A DNA stretch of 10,656 nt, taken from positions 1-10,656 of the forward strand of contig CAZUZD010000220.1 of the NCBI GenBank assembly GCA_964624465.1, written 5' to 3'. Of this stretch, positions 1-7,630 are shown piece after piece. Source of the stretch: CAZUZD01 sp964624465 (GTDB lineage Bacteria > Planctomycetota > Planctomycetia > Isosphaerales > Isosphaeraceae). Position 1 is the stretch's first letter, and each line of letters starts with the position of its first letter. The notes beneath the pieces were generated by a model. It searched no databases. It was not told where the DNA came from and worked only from the letters and a program-made list of their open reading frames with translations. The position numbers and the translations under genes were made by a program.

Positions 1-1068
1 GCCGACCAGGGCCAGCGTCCCCAGCTCGACCCGCGCCTGCGCGGGCGCCAGGGCCGGGGTTGGCCCCGGCGCCGGCGGGGCCTCCGGGCCGGGCATGACG
101 GGCGGGCGGGCGGGGCGGCGATGGCCGAGCGCGGCCAGCACCAGGCCGAAGGCCAGCAGCAGCACCAGGGGCGTCGCGCCTTGCTCCAGCCGGTGCCACC
201 ACGCCCAGGGGCGAAACTGCAGGGCCAGGACCTTGTGCGGGTCGCACCAGCGGTAGCTCAGCGGCAGCGCGGCCTGCACCTGATGCCAGACCCCCGCCAG
301 GTAGCCCCCCGTGGCGAACTCGGGCTCGGGCAGGTACAGCGTCTGCGGATAGATCCGTCGCAGCGCCAGGGTCGTGGCGGCCAGGGCCGCGACCGTGAGG
401 ACGAACGGCGCGATCCACCGGCAGCGGTCGCCCCAGCGGGGGCGAGCCCGCGCGATCAGCAGCAGGTGGATCGCGATCAGCGGATAGGCGATCTCGTAGA
501 CCAGGGCCCCGACCAGCAGCGCCAGCACGCTGACGACCAGCCAGCGCCGCCGGCCGGTGTCGAGGGCCACCTGCAGCGCCAGCAGCGAGCCCAGCGCCCC
601 GGCGGTCACGACCTGCATCTGGGTGTGGTAGCTCAGGATCGCGTCGCTGAAGACCCGGAACTGCCAGAGCCCGATCGCCAGCGTCGCCGCCAGCAGCGCG
701 AAGTCCGGATCGCGACCGAGGCGGCGCACCAGGGCATAAAACAGGATCAGGTCGACGAGCACCGCGGCCAGGACCAGGGCGCGATACGCCCTCAGCCCCG
801 GCATCAGGCCATGAACCGTGATCTGCAGCATCGGGTTCAGGGGCGCGAACCGGCCCATGCGGACCACCTCGCCGGCCCACTCCAGGGCGCGGTCGGCCAG
901 GCTCAGGCCGCGGATCTGCAGCTCGCCGGGCACCAGCGAGTAGACCACGTCCTCCGACGTGTACCCGGTCTGCAACGTCGGCGCCAGGAACAGCACCGCC
1001 AGCGCGACCAGGCCGACCAGCCGGACGTCCCACTGCCGCCACCAGGCCCGGCGCCTCGGATCGGTCAT
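1..1068 (-). CDS. Polytopic GT-C-like membrane protein, 3' end off window (paralogue A)
   Basis: This frame is open for 356 codons from an ATG at 1068 to the left edge, so the C-terminus is missing. The start overlaps the stop of the upstream gene (ATGA, 1065-1068), and a GGAG lies 7 bases before it at 1076-1079, so translation is probably coupled. The product is hydrophobic: a membrane segment at about residues 16-32, an acidic SED triplet at 38-40 in the first outer loop, a GRFAPLNPMLQ motif at 72-82, then several further membrane helices. An acidic pair in the first loop after helix 1 is typical of GT-C glycosyltransferases, which take sugars from polyprenyl carriers. It is clearly paralogous to the next gene upstream along most of its visible length (shared LQTGY, GRFAPLNP, GLWQFR, MQVVTA and GRRRWLV blocks). 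The acceptor and sugar cannot be named; glycosyltransferase activity is inferred, not proven. Confidence 0.8.
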   Translation of the reverse strand, partial: MTDPRRRAWWRQWDVRLVGLVALAVLFLAPTLQTGYTSEDVVYSLVPGELQIRGLSLADRALEWAGEVVRMGRFAPLNPMLQITVHGLMPGLRAYRALVLAAVLVDLILFYALVRRLGRDPDFALLAATLAIGLWQFRVFSDAILSYHTQMQVVTAGALGSLLALQVALDTGRRRWLVVSVLALLVGALVYEIAYPLIAIHLLLIARARPRWGDRCRWIAPFVLTVAALAATTLALRRIYPQTLYLPEPEFATGGYLAGVWHQVQAALPLSYRWCDPHKVLALQFRPWAWWHRLEQGATPLVLLLAFGLVLAALGHRRPARPPVMPGPEAPPAPGPTPALAPAQARVELGTLALVG

Positions 1069-3080
1069 CGCACGGCTCCGCCGGACGGATCGGGGCTCAG
1101 GCTCGCGGATTGGCCCGGCCGGGTGGGGGCCCCGGGCCCGGCGGCCACCGCCGGGGTCGGCGTGGCGAACTCGACGCGGACCGAGTCGGGGTCGAGCGTC
1201 GGGTCGAGCGCCAGGAGCACCCAGTCGGGCCCCGCGGCGATCCGCTCCAGCTCGGCCACCGCGCGGTCCAGCGGGATGGGCCCCTCCGCCAGCACCCGCA
1301 TCCGACCCGCACCACCGGGTCGGCCGAGCCCCGGATCGCGCACGAACAGGCGGATCGGCTCGGGCGGCGGCGGTGATCCTCCGGAGGCCGGGGGCAAGGT
1401 CCGCGCCAGCGCGACGAAGCCGATGCCACGGCCGGCGCAGAGGTCGCGAAGGCGGTAAGTGGGTGGCTCCGGGTCGGAGCCGGCGATCGGCCGGCTGGGC
1501 GTGGTCGGGGTGGTGCGGGTCCAGGCCATCCGCTCGGCCGGGTCGGGCGGCAGGGCGACGATGCGGCGACCGGCGTGCATGGCGAAGAACGGCTGCGCGT
1601 GATAGCCGGAGAACCAGGCCGGGTACTCGTGGACCAGGACGACCGCCGCGCCGTCGGGGACCGGGTCGGCCAGGCCGGCCTGCAGCGCGGTCTCCAGGTT
1701 CAATCGGTGGTAGTGCCAGACGGCGATGTGGTCCGCGGCGATCGGCGCGAAGAACCGCGAGTCGGGCGGCGCGTTGTAGGTGACCGCCACGATCTGGTTG
1801 GCCCGGTCGGTCAGGCCCACCAGCAGGACCACGGCCAGCGTCAGCGCGGCGCAGCGGGCCGGCACGGCGGGTCCGGGGTGCCGCGCCCAGCGGCCCAGGG
1901 CGGCCCAGGCCAGGGCGGCCAGCACCAGCGCCCCGCCGAAGCTCTGGATGTAAATCTGCACCCAGCCCACGCCCGGCGGGCTCGAATTGCGGTGGAACTC
2001 GCTGGGCGCCACCAGCAGCGCCGGCAGCACGGCCAGCAGCCCCCCCAGCGTCACCAGGCCGCGCGGGCCCCACGGTCGCCCGGGCGCCTCGGGCCCGGCG
2101 CCGGGGCGCCGCCACAGCGCCAGCCCGCAGAGACCGGCCGTGAGCAGCACCACGCCCAGGGCCTGACCCCGCAGCAGCCCGAGCCAGAGCGCGGCCGGGC
2201 TCGTGCTCTTGGCGATGACCTCGTGCGGGTCGTGCCGCAGGTAGCTCCAGGGCAGGCACGCGGCCACCTGGCGGGCCACGTTCTCGGCCAGGTAGCCGGG
2301 CGCGAAGTTGGTGCGGTGGATGTAGAACGTGCTCGGGTTCCAGCGCCGGACCAGCAGCGCCGCCACTCCGCAGGCCGCCACCACCGCCACGTAGGGTGTC
2401 CCGAGGGCCAATCGCGTGCGCCACGACTGGCGATCGTGGGCGATCAGCAGCAGCGGCAGCGCGACCAGGGGATAGGTCACCTCGTAGATCAACGCGTTGG
2501 TCAGCACCAGGAGCACGCTCAGCACCAGCCAGCGCCGTCGTCCGTCGCACAGGAACGCATGCAACGCCAGGAGCGCCCCGAGCAGGATCGCCGTCACGAC
2601 CTGCATCTGGCCGTGGTAGCCGAGCAGGGCATCGGAGGCGAGGCGGAACTGCCAGAGCCCGACGGCCATCAGGCCGGCCAGCGTGGCGAGCCCCGCCTGG
2701 CCGCTCAGCCGGCCGACCAGGGTGTGGAACAGCAGCAGGTCGACCGCCGCCAGCGCCACCGTCCACGCCTTGTACCACCAGACGTCGGGGGCCAGCGCGT
2801 GCACCACGATCTGGAGCAGGGGGTTCAGCGGCGCGAACCGGCCCAGCCCGATCACCTCGACGAGCCGCTGCACGGCCCGCTCGCCCAGGCCAATGCCCTC
2901 GAACCGCAGGTCGCCCCGCGCCATCGAGTACAGCACGTCCTCGGCCCAGTACCCGGTCTGCAGCGCCGGGGCCAGGTACAGCACGGCCAGCGCGGCCAGG
3001 CCGAGCGGGGCGATGGCCGGCGGCAGCGTCAGCGACCGCCGCGCCACGGGGGCACCAGGAGGGGAAGGTGTTGTGACCAT
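1065..3080 (-). CDS. Polytopic GT-C-like membrane protein with C-terminal soluble domain (paralogue B)
   Basis: The protein has 671 residues. Helix 1 is at about 25-40, followed by WAED at 45-48 and GRFAPLNPLLQ at 80-90. Roughly ten more hydrophobic segments run to about residue 423, and the remaining ~250 residues look soluble and extracytoplasmic. The acidic residues in the first loop and overall build fit GT-C glycosyltransferases using lipid-phosphate sugars, but I recognise no named family; an uncharacterised membrane protein is the alternative. The ATG at 3080 has only a weak AAGAG upstream. The gene lies 56 bases after the GT39-like gene and shares a 4-base overlap with its own tandem paralogue downstream, so the three probably form one transcription unit. 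The last ~40 residues are low-complexity, rich in Pro, Ala and Ser. Confidence 0.8.
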   Translation of the reverse strand: MVTTPSPPGAPVARRSLTLPPAIAPLGLAALAVLYLAPALQTGYWAEDVLYSMARGDLRFEGIGLGERAVQRLVEVIGLGRFAPLNPLLQIVVHALAPDVWWYKAWTVALAAVDLLLFHTLVGRLSGQAGLATLAGLMAVGLWQFRLASDALLGYHGQMQVVTAILLGALLALHAFLCDGRRRWLVLSVLLVLTNALIYEVTYPLVALPLLLIAHDRQSWRTRLALGTPYVAVVAACGVAALLVRRWNPSTFYIHRTNFAPGYLAENVARQVAACLPWSYLRHDPHEVIAKSTSPAALWLGLLRGQALGVVLLTAGLCGLALWRRPGAGPEAPGRPWGPRGLVTLGGLLAVLPALLVAPSEFHRNSSPPGVGWVQIYIQSFGGALVLAALAWAALGRWARHPGPAVPARCAALTLAVVLLVGLTDRANQIVAVTYNAPPDSRFFAPIAADHIAVWHYHRLNLETALQAGLADPVPDGAAVVLVHEYPAWFSGYHAQPFFAMHAGRRIVALPPDPAERMAWTRTTPTTPSRPIAGSDPEPPTYRLRDLCAGRGIGFVALARTLPPASGGSPPPPEPIRLFVRDPGLGRPGGAGRMRVLAEGPIPLDRAVAELERIAAGPDWVLLALDPTLDPDSVRVEFATPTPAVAAGPGAPTRPGQSASLSPDPSGGAVR

Positions 3081-3086
3081 GAGGCT

Positions 3087-3115
3087 CTTATCGGACTCAG
3101 ATCCAATTCACTCAA
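3087..3115 (-). promoter_or_regulatory. Candidate internal promoter before paralogue B
   Basis: In the 56-base, relatively AT-rich gap between two minus-strand genes, TTGAGT (3115-3110) and GATAAG (3092-3087) are separated by 17 bases; each matches 4 of 6 sigma-70 consensus bases. The -10 box ends only 6 bases before the ATG at 3080, so a transcript would be leaderless or nearly so. This is a pattern match only. Confidence 0.22.
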
Positions 3116-3136
3116 CCCCAGTTTCTCAATGACATA

Positions 3137-5140
3137 TCAGCGTCGCGCCGGGCGCTCGGTCTCGGCGGGGGTGGCGTAGGCGTCGAGGACGCCGAGCCGG
3201 CCGGGGTGGATGGCCTCCAGGCCGAGGCGGGCCTGGAGCGCGTAGGGCAGGCGGTCCTCGGCGCCGGCGAGGATGACCAGGCGGCGGCCGTCGGGCAGGT
3301 CGGCCAGGGCGTCGGTGGCGCGGAGGTCGTGCTGCCGCAGGTCGGGCAGGGTGGCGCGGAGCAGGAACCGGAGCCGGCCCCCGGGGCGCGGGGCGGTGGC
3401 GTCGTCGACCGACCAGACCGGGTCGGCCTGGGGCCCGACGACGGCGAGCACGCTGAACGGCCGCACGGCCTGGCGGCGGAGGATCGCGGTGCGCAGGGCC
3501 AGCAGGTCGGCGGTCTCGCGGTGCCGGAACCGGATCTCGCTGACGCCGGTGGCGACCGTGGTGAGCACGACCAGGCCGAGGAACCCGCCCAGCACCAGCC
3601 GACGGCGGTCGTCGCGGCGGCGGGCCCAGCGGTCCAGGCCGCGGGCCAGCAGGGCGAAGACGACGAGCAAGTCCAGGCCGACGTGCAGGCTCCAGAGCGT
3701 CGCCACGTCGGGGGCATGGCCCGCCCGGAGCTCGGCGACGGCCTGCCGCAGCGGCGCGCTGCCCCACCACGCCAGCGCCAGCGCCGTGGCCGGCGCCAGC
3801 CAGGCGATCGCCCGCGCCGGGATCCGCCGGCTGGCCAGGTCGAGCATCGCCTGGGCCGCCAGCAGGTTCACCGGCACCAGCAGGATCAGGTCGAGCACCG
3901 GCTTGGGGCCGGCCGGCAGGAACGCCGGGGTGATCGCCGCCACCGCGAACCACGCCAGCCAGAGCGCCCCGGCGACCGCGGGCGGGTGGTCGCGGTCGTG
4001 GGTCAGCACCAGCCGGGCGGCCCGCGCCGCGCCCAGCAGGGCCAGGGGCAGGCTCGCCGGGGCCAGCATCGCCAGCCGGGCGGTCAGACCGCGCGGGCCC
4101 TCGCCGCCGGAGTACAGCGGCGCCAGCAGCGACCCGACGAACCCCGAGCCGTAGCGGCTCGCCATCAGCAGGTGCCAGGGCAGGGCGATCGCCAGCGCCA
4201 CGGCCAGGCCCACGGCGATCGCGAGCCCGAGGCCGCCGGCAGCCCGCCACCGCGCCCGCCGCTGCGCCCCCGGGTCGAGCCGGGGGCTGGGCCAGGGGTC
4301 GGGCCCGAGCAGGCCGCGGTGCAGCAGGATGATCGGCCCGACCAGCAGGCTCACCAGCCCCACCGACAGCAGCGCCAGGCCCAGGCAGAGCCCCGCCAGC
4401 GCCGCCCGCGCCCCCCGCACCAGCGCCCGGGCGCCGGCCTCGGCGCGGGTCGAGCGGGCGTAGACGTAGAGCGCCCCCAGGGTGCCGGCCAGGCAGAGCG
4501 TCGTGGGGGTCGCCTGCTGCATCTGCTTGAGCAGCTCGCGGTTGAACCCCGTCAGCAGCGCCGCGGCCGCCCCCAGCGCCGGCCCGCGCCAGAGCCGGCC
4601 GTGCGCGTAGACCAGCAGCACCACGGCGATGCCCGCCAGGTAGCTGGGCACGACGGTCGCCACCGGCGCCCGCATCGGGCTCAGCGCCAGCGCCACGGCC
4701 TCCAGCCAGGCGTACAAGGGCGGCTGCATGGCCACCGCGCGATAGGCCCGCGCCTCCGACTCGGGCCCCACGTCGGGCAGGCTCGACTGGTCGAGCCAGC
4801 GGCCGTCGAGCACCGCCAGCCCGCGCAGGCCCCACCACGGCGCCGGCGGGATCAGGTCCCAGTGCCGCAGCGCGTACAGGCCGGGCAGCACCGCGATCAG
4901 GACGACCAGCGGGAAGAACATCGTCGAGCGCGGCCCCGGCCGCAGCAGCGGCATCGGCGGCCCGGCCAGCGGCTCGCGCCGCCACCAGCCCGAGGCGTCC
5001 CGCACCCGGCCCGACGCCGTCACGGCCGCCGGCGCCGATCGCACCCGCACGCCGCGACTCCCGGATCGGGCCCCGGGCCGTCCTGGCGCCGGGCCCTGGC
5101 CCCGGCGCCGTCCGCCCGCCGAGGGTCCTGCATCGCTCAT
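3137..5140 (-). CDS. GT39/ArnT-like polytopic glycosyltransferase
   Basis: From the ATG at 5140 the product has 667 residues. The first ~72 are low-complexity (Arg, Gly, Pro, Ala) and probably cytoplasmic. Helix 1 lies at about 74-91. The first loop carries an acidic ESEARAY at 127-133 followed by QPPLYAWLEA at 139-148, which resembles the acidic-then-PPLY motif of the PMT/ArnT (GT39/GT83) superfamily. These enzymes transfer sugars from polyprenyl-phosphate donors to protein or lipid acceptors on the outer membrane face. Around ten further hydrophobic segments follow, and the last ~110 residues look soluble. The start is uncertain: GAGG sits only 3 bases before the 5140 ATG; ATGs at residues 63 and 74 would give a protein beginning near helix 1, while an in-frame upstream ATG at 5383 would run across the divergent promoter region. 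It is the first gene of the apparent three-gene unit. Confidence 0.8.
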   Translation of the reverse strand: MSDAGPSAGGRRRGQGPAPGRPGARSGSRGVRVRSAPAAVTASGRVRDASGWWRREPLAGPPMPLLRPGPRSTMFFPLVVLIAVLPGLYALRHWDLIPPAPWWGLRGLAVLDGRWLDQSSLPDVGPESEARAYRAVAMQPPLYAWLEAVALALSPMRAPVATVVPSYLAGIAVVLLVYAHGRLWRGPALGAAAALLTGFNRELLKQMQQATPTTLCLAGTLGALYVYARSTRAEAGARALVRGARAALAGLCLGLALLSVGLVSLLVGPIILLHRGLLGPDPWPSPRLDPGAQRRARWRAAGGLGLAIAVGLAVALAIALPWHLLMASRYGSGFVGSLLAPLYSGGEGPRGLTARLAMLAPASLPLALLGAARAARLVLTHDRDHPPAVAGALWLAWFAVAAITPAFLPAGPKPVLDLILLVPVNLLAAQAMLDLASRRIPARAIAWLAPATALALAWWGSAPLRQAVAELRAGHAPDVATLWSLHVGLDLLVVFALLARGLDRWARRRDDRRRLVLGGFLGLVVLTTVATGVSEIRFRHRETADLLALRTAILRRQAVRPFSVLAVVGPQADPVWSVDDATAPRPGGRLRFLLRATLPDLRQHDLRATDALADLPDGRRLVILAGAEDRLPYALQARLGLEAIHPGRLGVLDAYATPAETERPARR

Positions 5141-5381
5141 GGTCCTCGGGCCCATCCCTGGGCCCCCTCGGCACCCGACCGCGTCGTCCCCCGGCGGCCC
5201 TTTCGCTTCGAGCCGCCCCGGGCGCGCAGGCCGATCCCGACCCTGACACTGCGGCGCGGACCCTAGCAGATGCCTCCCAGCCTGCCTAGGCCGCTTGCGA
5301 CCGCCACCGCCCGCCCGGTACGGTGGCCCCGGGGCGGACCCGCCGCCCCCGCGCCGCGCCCGACTCCCCGAGGGTTCCCCC
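5141..5381. promoter_or_regulatory. Divergent intergenic region with weak promoter candidates
   Basis: This 241-base gap separates the minus-strand glycosyltransferase unit from the plus-strand lipoprotein gene and must hold promoters for both if these starts are right. For the plus strand, TTGCGA (5295-5300) and TACGGT (5319-5324) are 18 bases apart, giving a leader of about 50 bases. For the minus strand, TAGGGT (5265-5260) is preceded by TG at the extended -10 position and, 17 bases upstream, by TAGGCA. All are imperfect and expected at some rate by chance. No operator or riboswitch was recognised. Confidence 0.3.
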
Positions 5382-6449
5382 ATGAGCCGCCCCGCGCCCG
5401 CGCCCCGAGGGCGCCTGCTGGCCTTGCTGACCCTGGCCCTGGCCCCGGGCTGCGGCGGCTCCGGGCCGGTGGCCGACCCGAGGGGGGCCGCCGGGCGCGA
5501 GGTCGTCGCCTACGTGGCGCTGGACCGCGAGTTCTCGGCGCCGATCCTCCGGCAGTTCCAGGCGGCCAGCGGCGTCGAGGTCCTGGCCATCTACGACATC
5601 GAGAGCACGAAATCGTTCGGCCTGACCGACCGGATCCTCACCGAGGCGACGGCGCCGGGGTGCGACCTGTTCTGGAACAACGAGATCCTGAACACGATCC
5701 GGCTCAAACAGAAGGGCCGGCTGCAACCGTTCCGGCCGGCGGCCGCGGCGGCGATCCCGGCGGCGTTCCGCGACCCCGACGGCACCTGGTACGGCTTCGC
5801 CGCCCGCGCCCGCGTGCTGCTGGTGAACACCGAGCAGCTCGCCGAGGCCGACCGCCCCCGCGGCCTCCGCGACCTGCTCGACGCCCGCCTCAAGGGCCGC
5901 GTCGGGCTGGCGCGGCCCCTGTTCGGCACCACCGGCACCCACGCCGCCTGCCTGTTCGCCGCCTGGGGCACCGAGCCCGCCCGCCAGTACTTCCGCGACC
6001 TGAAGGCCAATGGCGCCCTGGTCTTCAGCGGCAACCGCCAGGTGGCGCAGGCCGTCGGCTCGGGGCGGATCGCCGTGGGCCTGACCGACACCGACGACGC
6101 CCTGGCCGAGCTCGACGCCGGCGCGCCCGTGGCGATCCTCTACCCCGACCGCGAGCCCGGCGGCCTGGGGACGCTGTTCATCCCCAACACCCTGGCCCGC
6201 ATCCAGGGCGCCCCGCACCCCGACGAGGCCGACGCTCTGGCCGAGTACCTGCTCGGCCCCGAGGTCGAGGCCGCCCTGGCGCGCGGACCCGGCGGGCAGA
6301 TCCCCCTGAACCCGGCCGTCGCCGGGCCGGCCCGGATCGAGACGCCGGCCACCGTCCCCGCCATGGCAGCCGACTTCGAGGCCGCCGCCCGGCTCTGGGA
6401 GCCCGTCGTCGCCCCCTTCCTGGCCGAGCTGTTCAGCAACCCGCACTGA
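5382..6449 (+). CDS. AfuA/FbpA-like ABC transporter substrate-binding lipoprotein
   Basis: The product has 355 residues. The ATG at 5382 was chosen over the in-frame ATG at 5295 because GAGGG (5370-5374) sits 7 bases before it and because the protein then begins with a signal peptide: Arg at 9 and 11, a hydrophobic core at 12-21 and a lipobox-like APGC with Cys24 (Ala rather than Leu at -3). The mature part follows the periplasmic-binding fold of ferric and related binding proteins (AfuA/FbpA type), with a strand at VVAYVALD (41-48), YDIESTKS (71-78), DLFWNNEILNTIRLK (95-109) and LFGTTGTHAA (180-189). Where FbpA has its iron-binding Tyr-Tyr pair this protein reads GLTDTDDA (233-240), so ferric iron is doubtful as ligand. 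No permease or ATPase gene is in the window; they may lie beyond the insertion to the right. The gene's 3' end is duplicated at 10564-10656. Confidence 0.87.
   Translation: MSRPAPAPRGRLLALLTLALAPGCGGSGPVADPRGAAGREVVAYVALDREFSAPILRQFQAASGVEVLAIYDIESTKSFGLTDRILTEATAPGCDLFWNNEILNTIRLKQKGRLQPFRPAAAAAIPAAFRDPDGTWYGFAARARVLLVNTEQLAEADRPRGLRDLLDARLKGRVGLARPLFGTTGTHAACLFAAWGTEPARQYFRDLKANGALVFSGNRQVAQAVGSGRIAVGLTDTDDALAELDAGAPVAILYPDREPGGLGTLFIPNTLARIQGAPHPDEADALAEYLLGPEVEAALARGPGGQIPLNPAVAGPARIETPATVPAMAADFEAAARLWEPVVAPFLAELFSNPH
6330..6422 (+). repeat. Left copy of 93-base direct repeat (3' end of lipoprotein gene)
   Basis: Bases 6330-6422, encoding about residues 317-347 of the lipoprotein, recur at 10564-10656 in the same orientation at a constant offset of 4234. 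Only three positions differ: 6336 A/G, 6355 T/G and 6368 A/G. Homology stops abruptly to the left of 6330 (G at 6329 versus C at 10563 and no similarity beyond). The right limit is set by the window edge, so the repeat may be longer. Confidence 0.95.
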
Positions 6450-6751
6450 GCCGGCGCGGTGCGTCCGCCCGAGGACCGGCCGGCGACCAACCTGGTGGAC
6501 CGCATGGCCTCGCTCGCGGTGAAACCGCCAGCCATCGAGGTGAGCGATGCCACACCCGACCCGGCACGCGTTACATTGACAGCCGGGGGTGGCCGGGTAC
6601 AGTGACATGGCAGCCGTATGCCCCCTCTCCCTTTGCTCGCGATCCTGTGATCCAACGTCCCGGTGACCGAGGCCGACGGAGGGCGAGCGCACGAAAACAA
6701 ACAGGAAATTTTGCAGTTTTATTGCCGATTCGATTTTAAAAAATTGCAAAA
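6450..6751 (+). other. Gene-free leader region of the inserted block
   Basis: No convincing gene is seen in these 302 bases. The first ~240 are moderately GC-rich and hold the promoter candidate at 6576-6603. The last 61 bases (6691-6751) contain only 17 G or C, an extreme contrast to the surroundings. Within this AT-rich leader, TTTTGCA (6709-6715) and TGCAAAA (6745-6751) form a 7-base inverted repeat abutting the glycosyltransferase ATG, and TTGCAG (6711-6716) lies 18 bases before TTTAAA (6735-6740), a second weak promoter possibility. No rho-independent terminator with a T-run was found after the lipoprotein stop. Confidence 0.6.
6576..6603 (+). promoter_or_regulatory. Candidate sigma-70 promoter for the GT2-GMC genes
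   Basis: A perfect TTGACA (6576-6581) is followed after 16 bases by TACAGT (6598-6603, 4 of 6 matches to TATAAT). Transcription would start near 6610, leaving a leader of about 140 bases before the ATG at 6752. The boxes lie within an imperfect direct repeat: TACATTGACA at 6572-6581 and TACAGTGACA at 6598-6607, 9 of 10 identical and 26 bases apart. That could be an operator pair or chance. Confidence 0.4.
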
Positions 6752-7630
6752 ATGCCTGTTCGTTTCTCGGTCATCATCGCGACTTACAATCGGCTCGACT
6801 ACCTGGCTGGCTTGCTGGAGTCCTGGCTGGCGATTGAGCCACCCGCGGGCGGCTATGAGCTGATCCTCGCGGACGATGGCAGCGCGGAACCGGCCGAAGC
6901 GATCGTCGGTCGCTACCGGGACCAGCTGCCGCTGCGGATCCTGAGTTTGCCTCACGGCGGCGTCTCCGCAGCTCGCCAGGCGGCGCTCGAAGTGGCCTGC
7001 GGTGACTTCGTCCTGCTCACCGACGACGACTGCCGCCCGTCGCCAGGGTTGCTGCGGGAATACGAAGCCGCCATCGAGCGCTCTCCGGGTCGAGCCCTCG
7101 GGGGGCCGGTGGTGAACCTGCTCACCGACAACATCTATTCCGAGACCACGCAAGCGATCATGACCTACGTGGTGGACGCCTGGAATTCGAGCGCGGCCGG
7201 GGCCAGGTTCTTCACGGGCAGCAACCTCGTCTTCCCCCGGCAAATGCTGATCGAACTTGGTGGTTTTGATCGGACCTGGCCGGGTGCCGGCGAGGATCGT
7301 GATCTGTGCCGGCGGTGGTCCGAGGCCGGCAGGGAGCTGGAAACGGTCCCGAATGCCAGGGTTGGCCATGTGCACAAACTGAATGGCTCGGGATTTCTGC
7401 GGCAGCATTACCACTATGGGCGGGGGCGGTGGTGGTGCGAGCACCGCCGCACCCGGCACGGCGCCGGCCCCCCAGCCTGGAGCGGAATCCCGTTCTACCT
7501 GAGGTTGCTGCGTTATCCGTTCGGGCGTTACCCCGTGATCAAGGCCATCGGCATGAGCGGCCTGGCGCTGTGCGCCCAGGTGGCCACTGCGGCTGGTTCT
7601 CTCGAAGCCAGGAGATCCCAGTCGTCGTGA
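6752..7630 (+). CDS. GT2-family glycosyltransferase
   Basis: The 292-residue product is a GT-A fold glycosyltransferase of family 2, which moves a sugar from a nucleotide-sugar donor to an acceptor in the cytoplasm. Visible motifs are the N-terminal strand FSVIIATYNR (5-14), DDGS (41-44), TDDDCRP (90-96) containing the metal-binding DXD, GSNLVFPR (156-163), and GFDRTW...GED (171-182) carrying the likely catalytic acid. A hydrophobic stretch at about 263-283 could associate with the membrane. Length is normal for single-domain GT2 enzymes. The ATG at 6752 fits the family start but has no Shine-Dalgarno sequence; an AT-rich leader precedes it. The stop overlaps the GTG of the next gene by four bases. 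Sugar and acceptor are unknown; the neighbouring oxidoreductase suggests a modified glycoconjugate or exopolysaccharide. Confidence 0.93.
   Translation: MPVRFSVIIATYNRLDYLAGLLESWLAIEPPAGGYELILADDGSAEPAEAIVGRYRDQLPLRILSLPHGGVSAARQAALEVACGDFVLLTDDDCRPSPGLLREYEAAIERSPGRALGGPVVNLLTDNIYSETTQAIMTYVVDAWNSSAAGARFFTGSNLVFPRQMLIELGGFDRTWPGAGEDRDLCRRWSEAGRELETVPNARVGHVHKLNGSGFLRQHYHYGRGRWWCEHRRTRHGAGPPAWSGIPFYLRLLRYPFGRYPVIKAIGMSGLALCAQVATAAGSLEARRSQSS

Noticed and set aside
121..1458. A 445-codon plus-strand open frame over the minus-strand membrane proteins
   Set aside because: Its product is low-complexity Gln/Arg/Gly-rich with no fold or motif; it mirrors the GC-biased third positions of the real genes opposite.
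3126..5249. A 707-codon minus-strand frame alternative to the GT39-like gene
   Set aside because: It is an out-of-frame reading with Arg/Ala/Gly-rich low-complexity product; the chosen frame gives a coherent polytopic protein.
3206..5266. A 686-codon plus-strand open frame antisense to the GT39-like gene
   Set aside because: The translation is Arg/Gln/Gly-rich without hydrophobic or motif structure, while the opposite strand encodes clear membrane helices and the QPPLYAW motif.
5270..6749. Two near-500-codon frames on both strands over the lipoprotein gene
   Set aside because: Neither shows a fold; the 5382-6449 frame has a signal peptide, lipobox and binding-protein motifs.
7306..7626. Upstream extension of the GMC frame starting at ATG 7306
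   Set aside because: It would overlap about 320 bases of the GT2 gene and add a non-conserved extension before the FAD-binding strand; GTG 7627 fits better.
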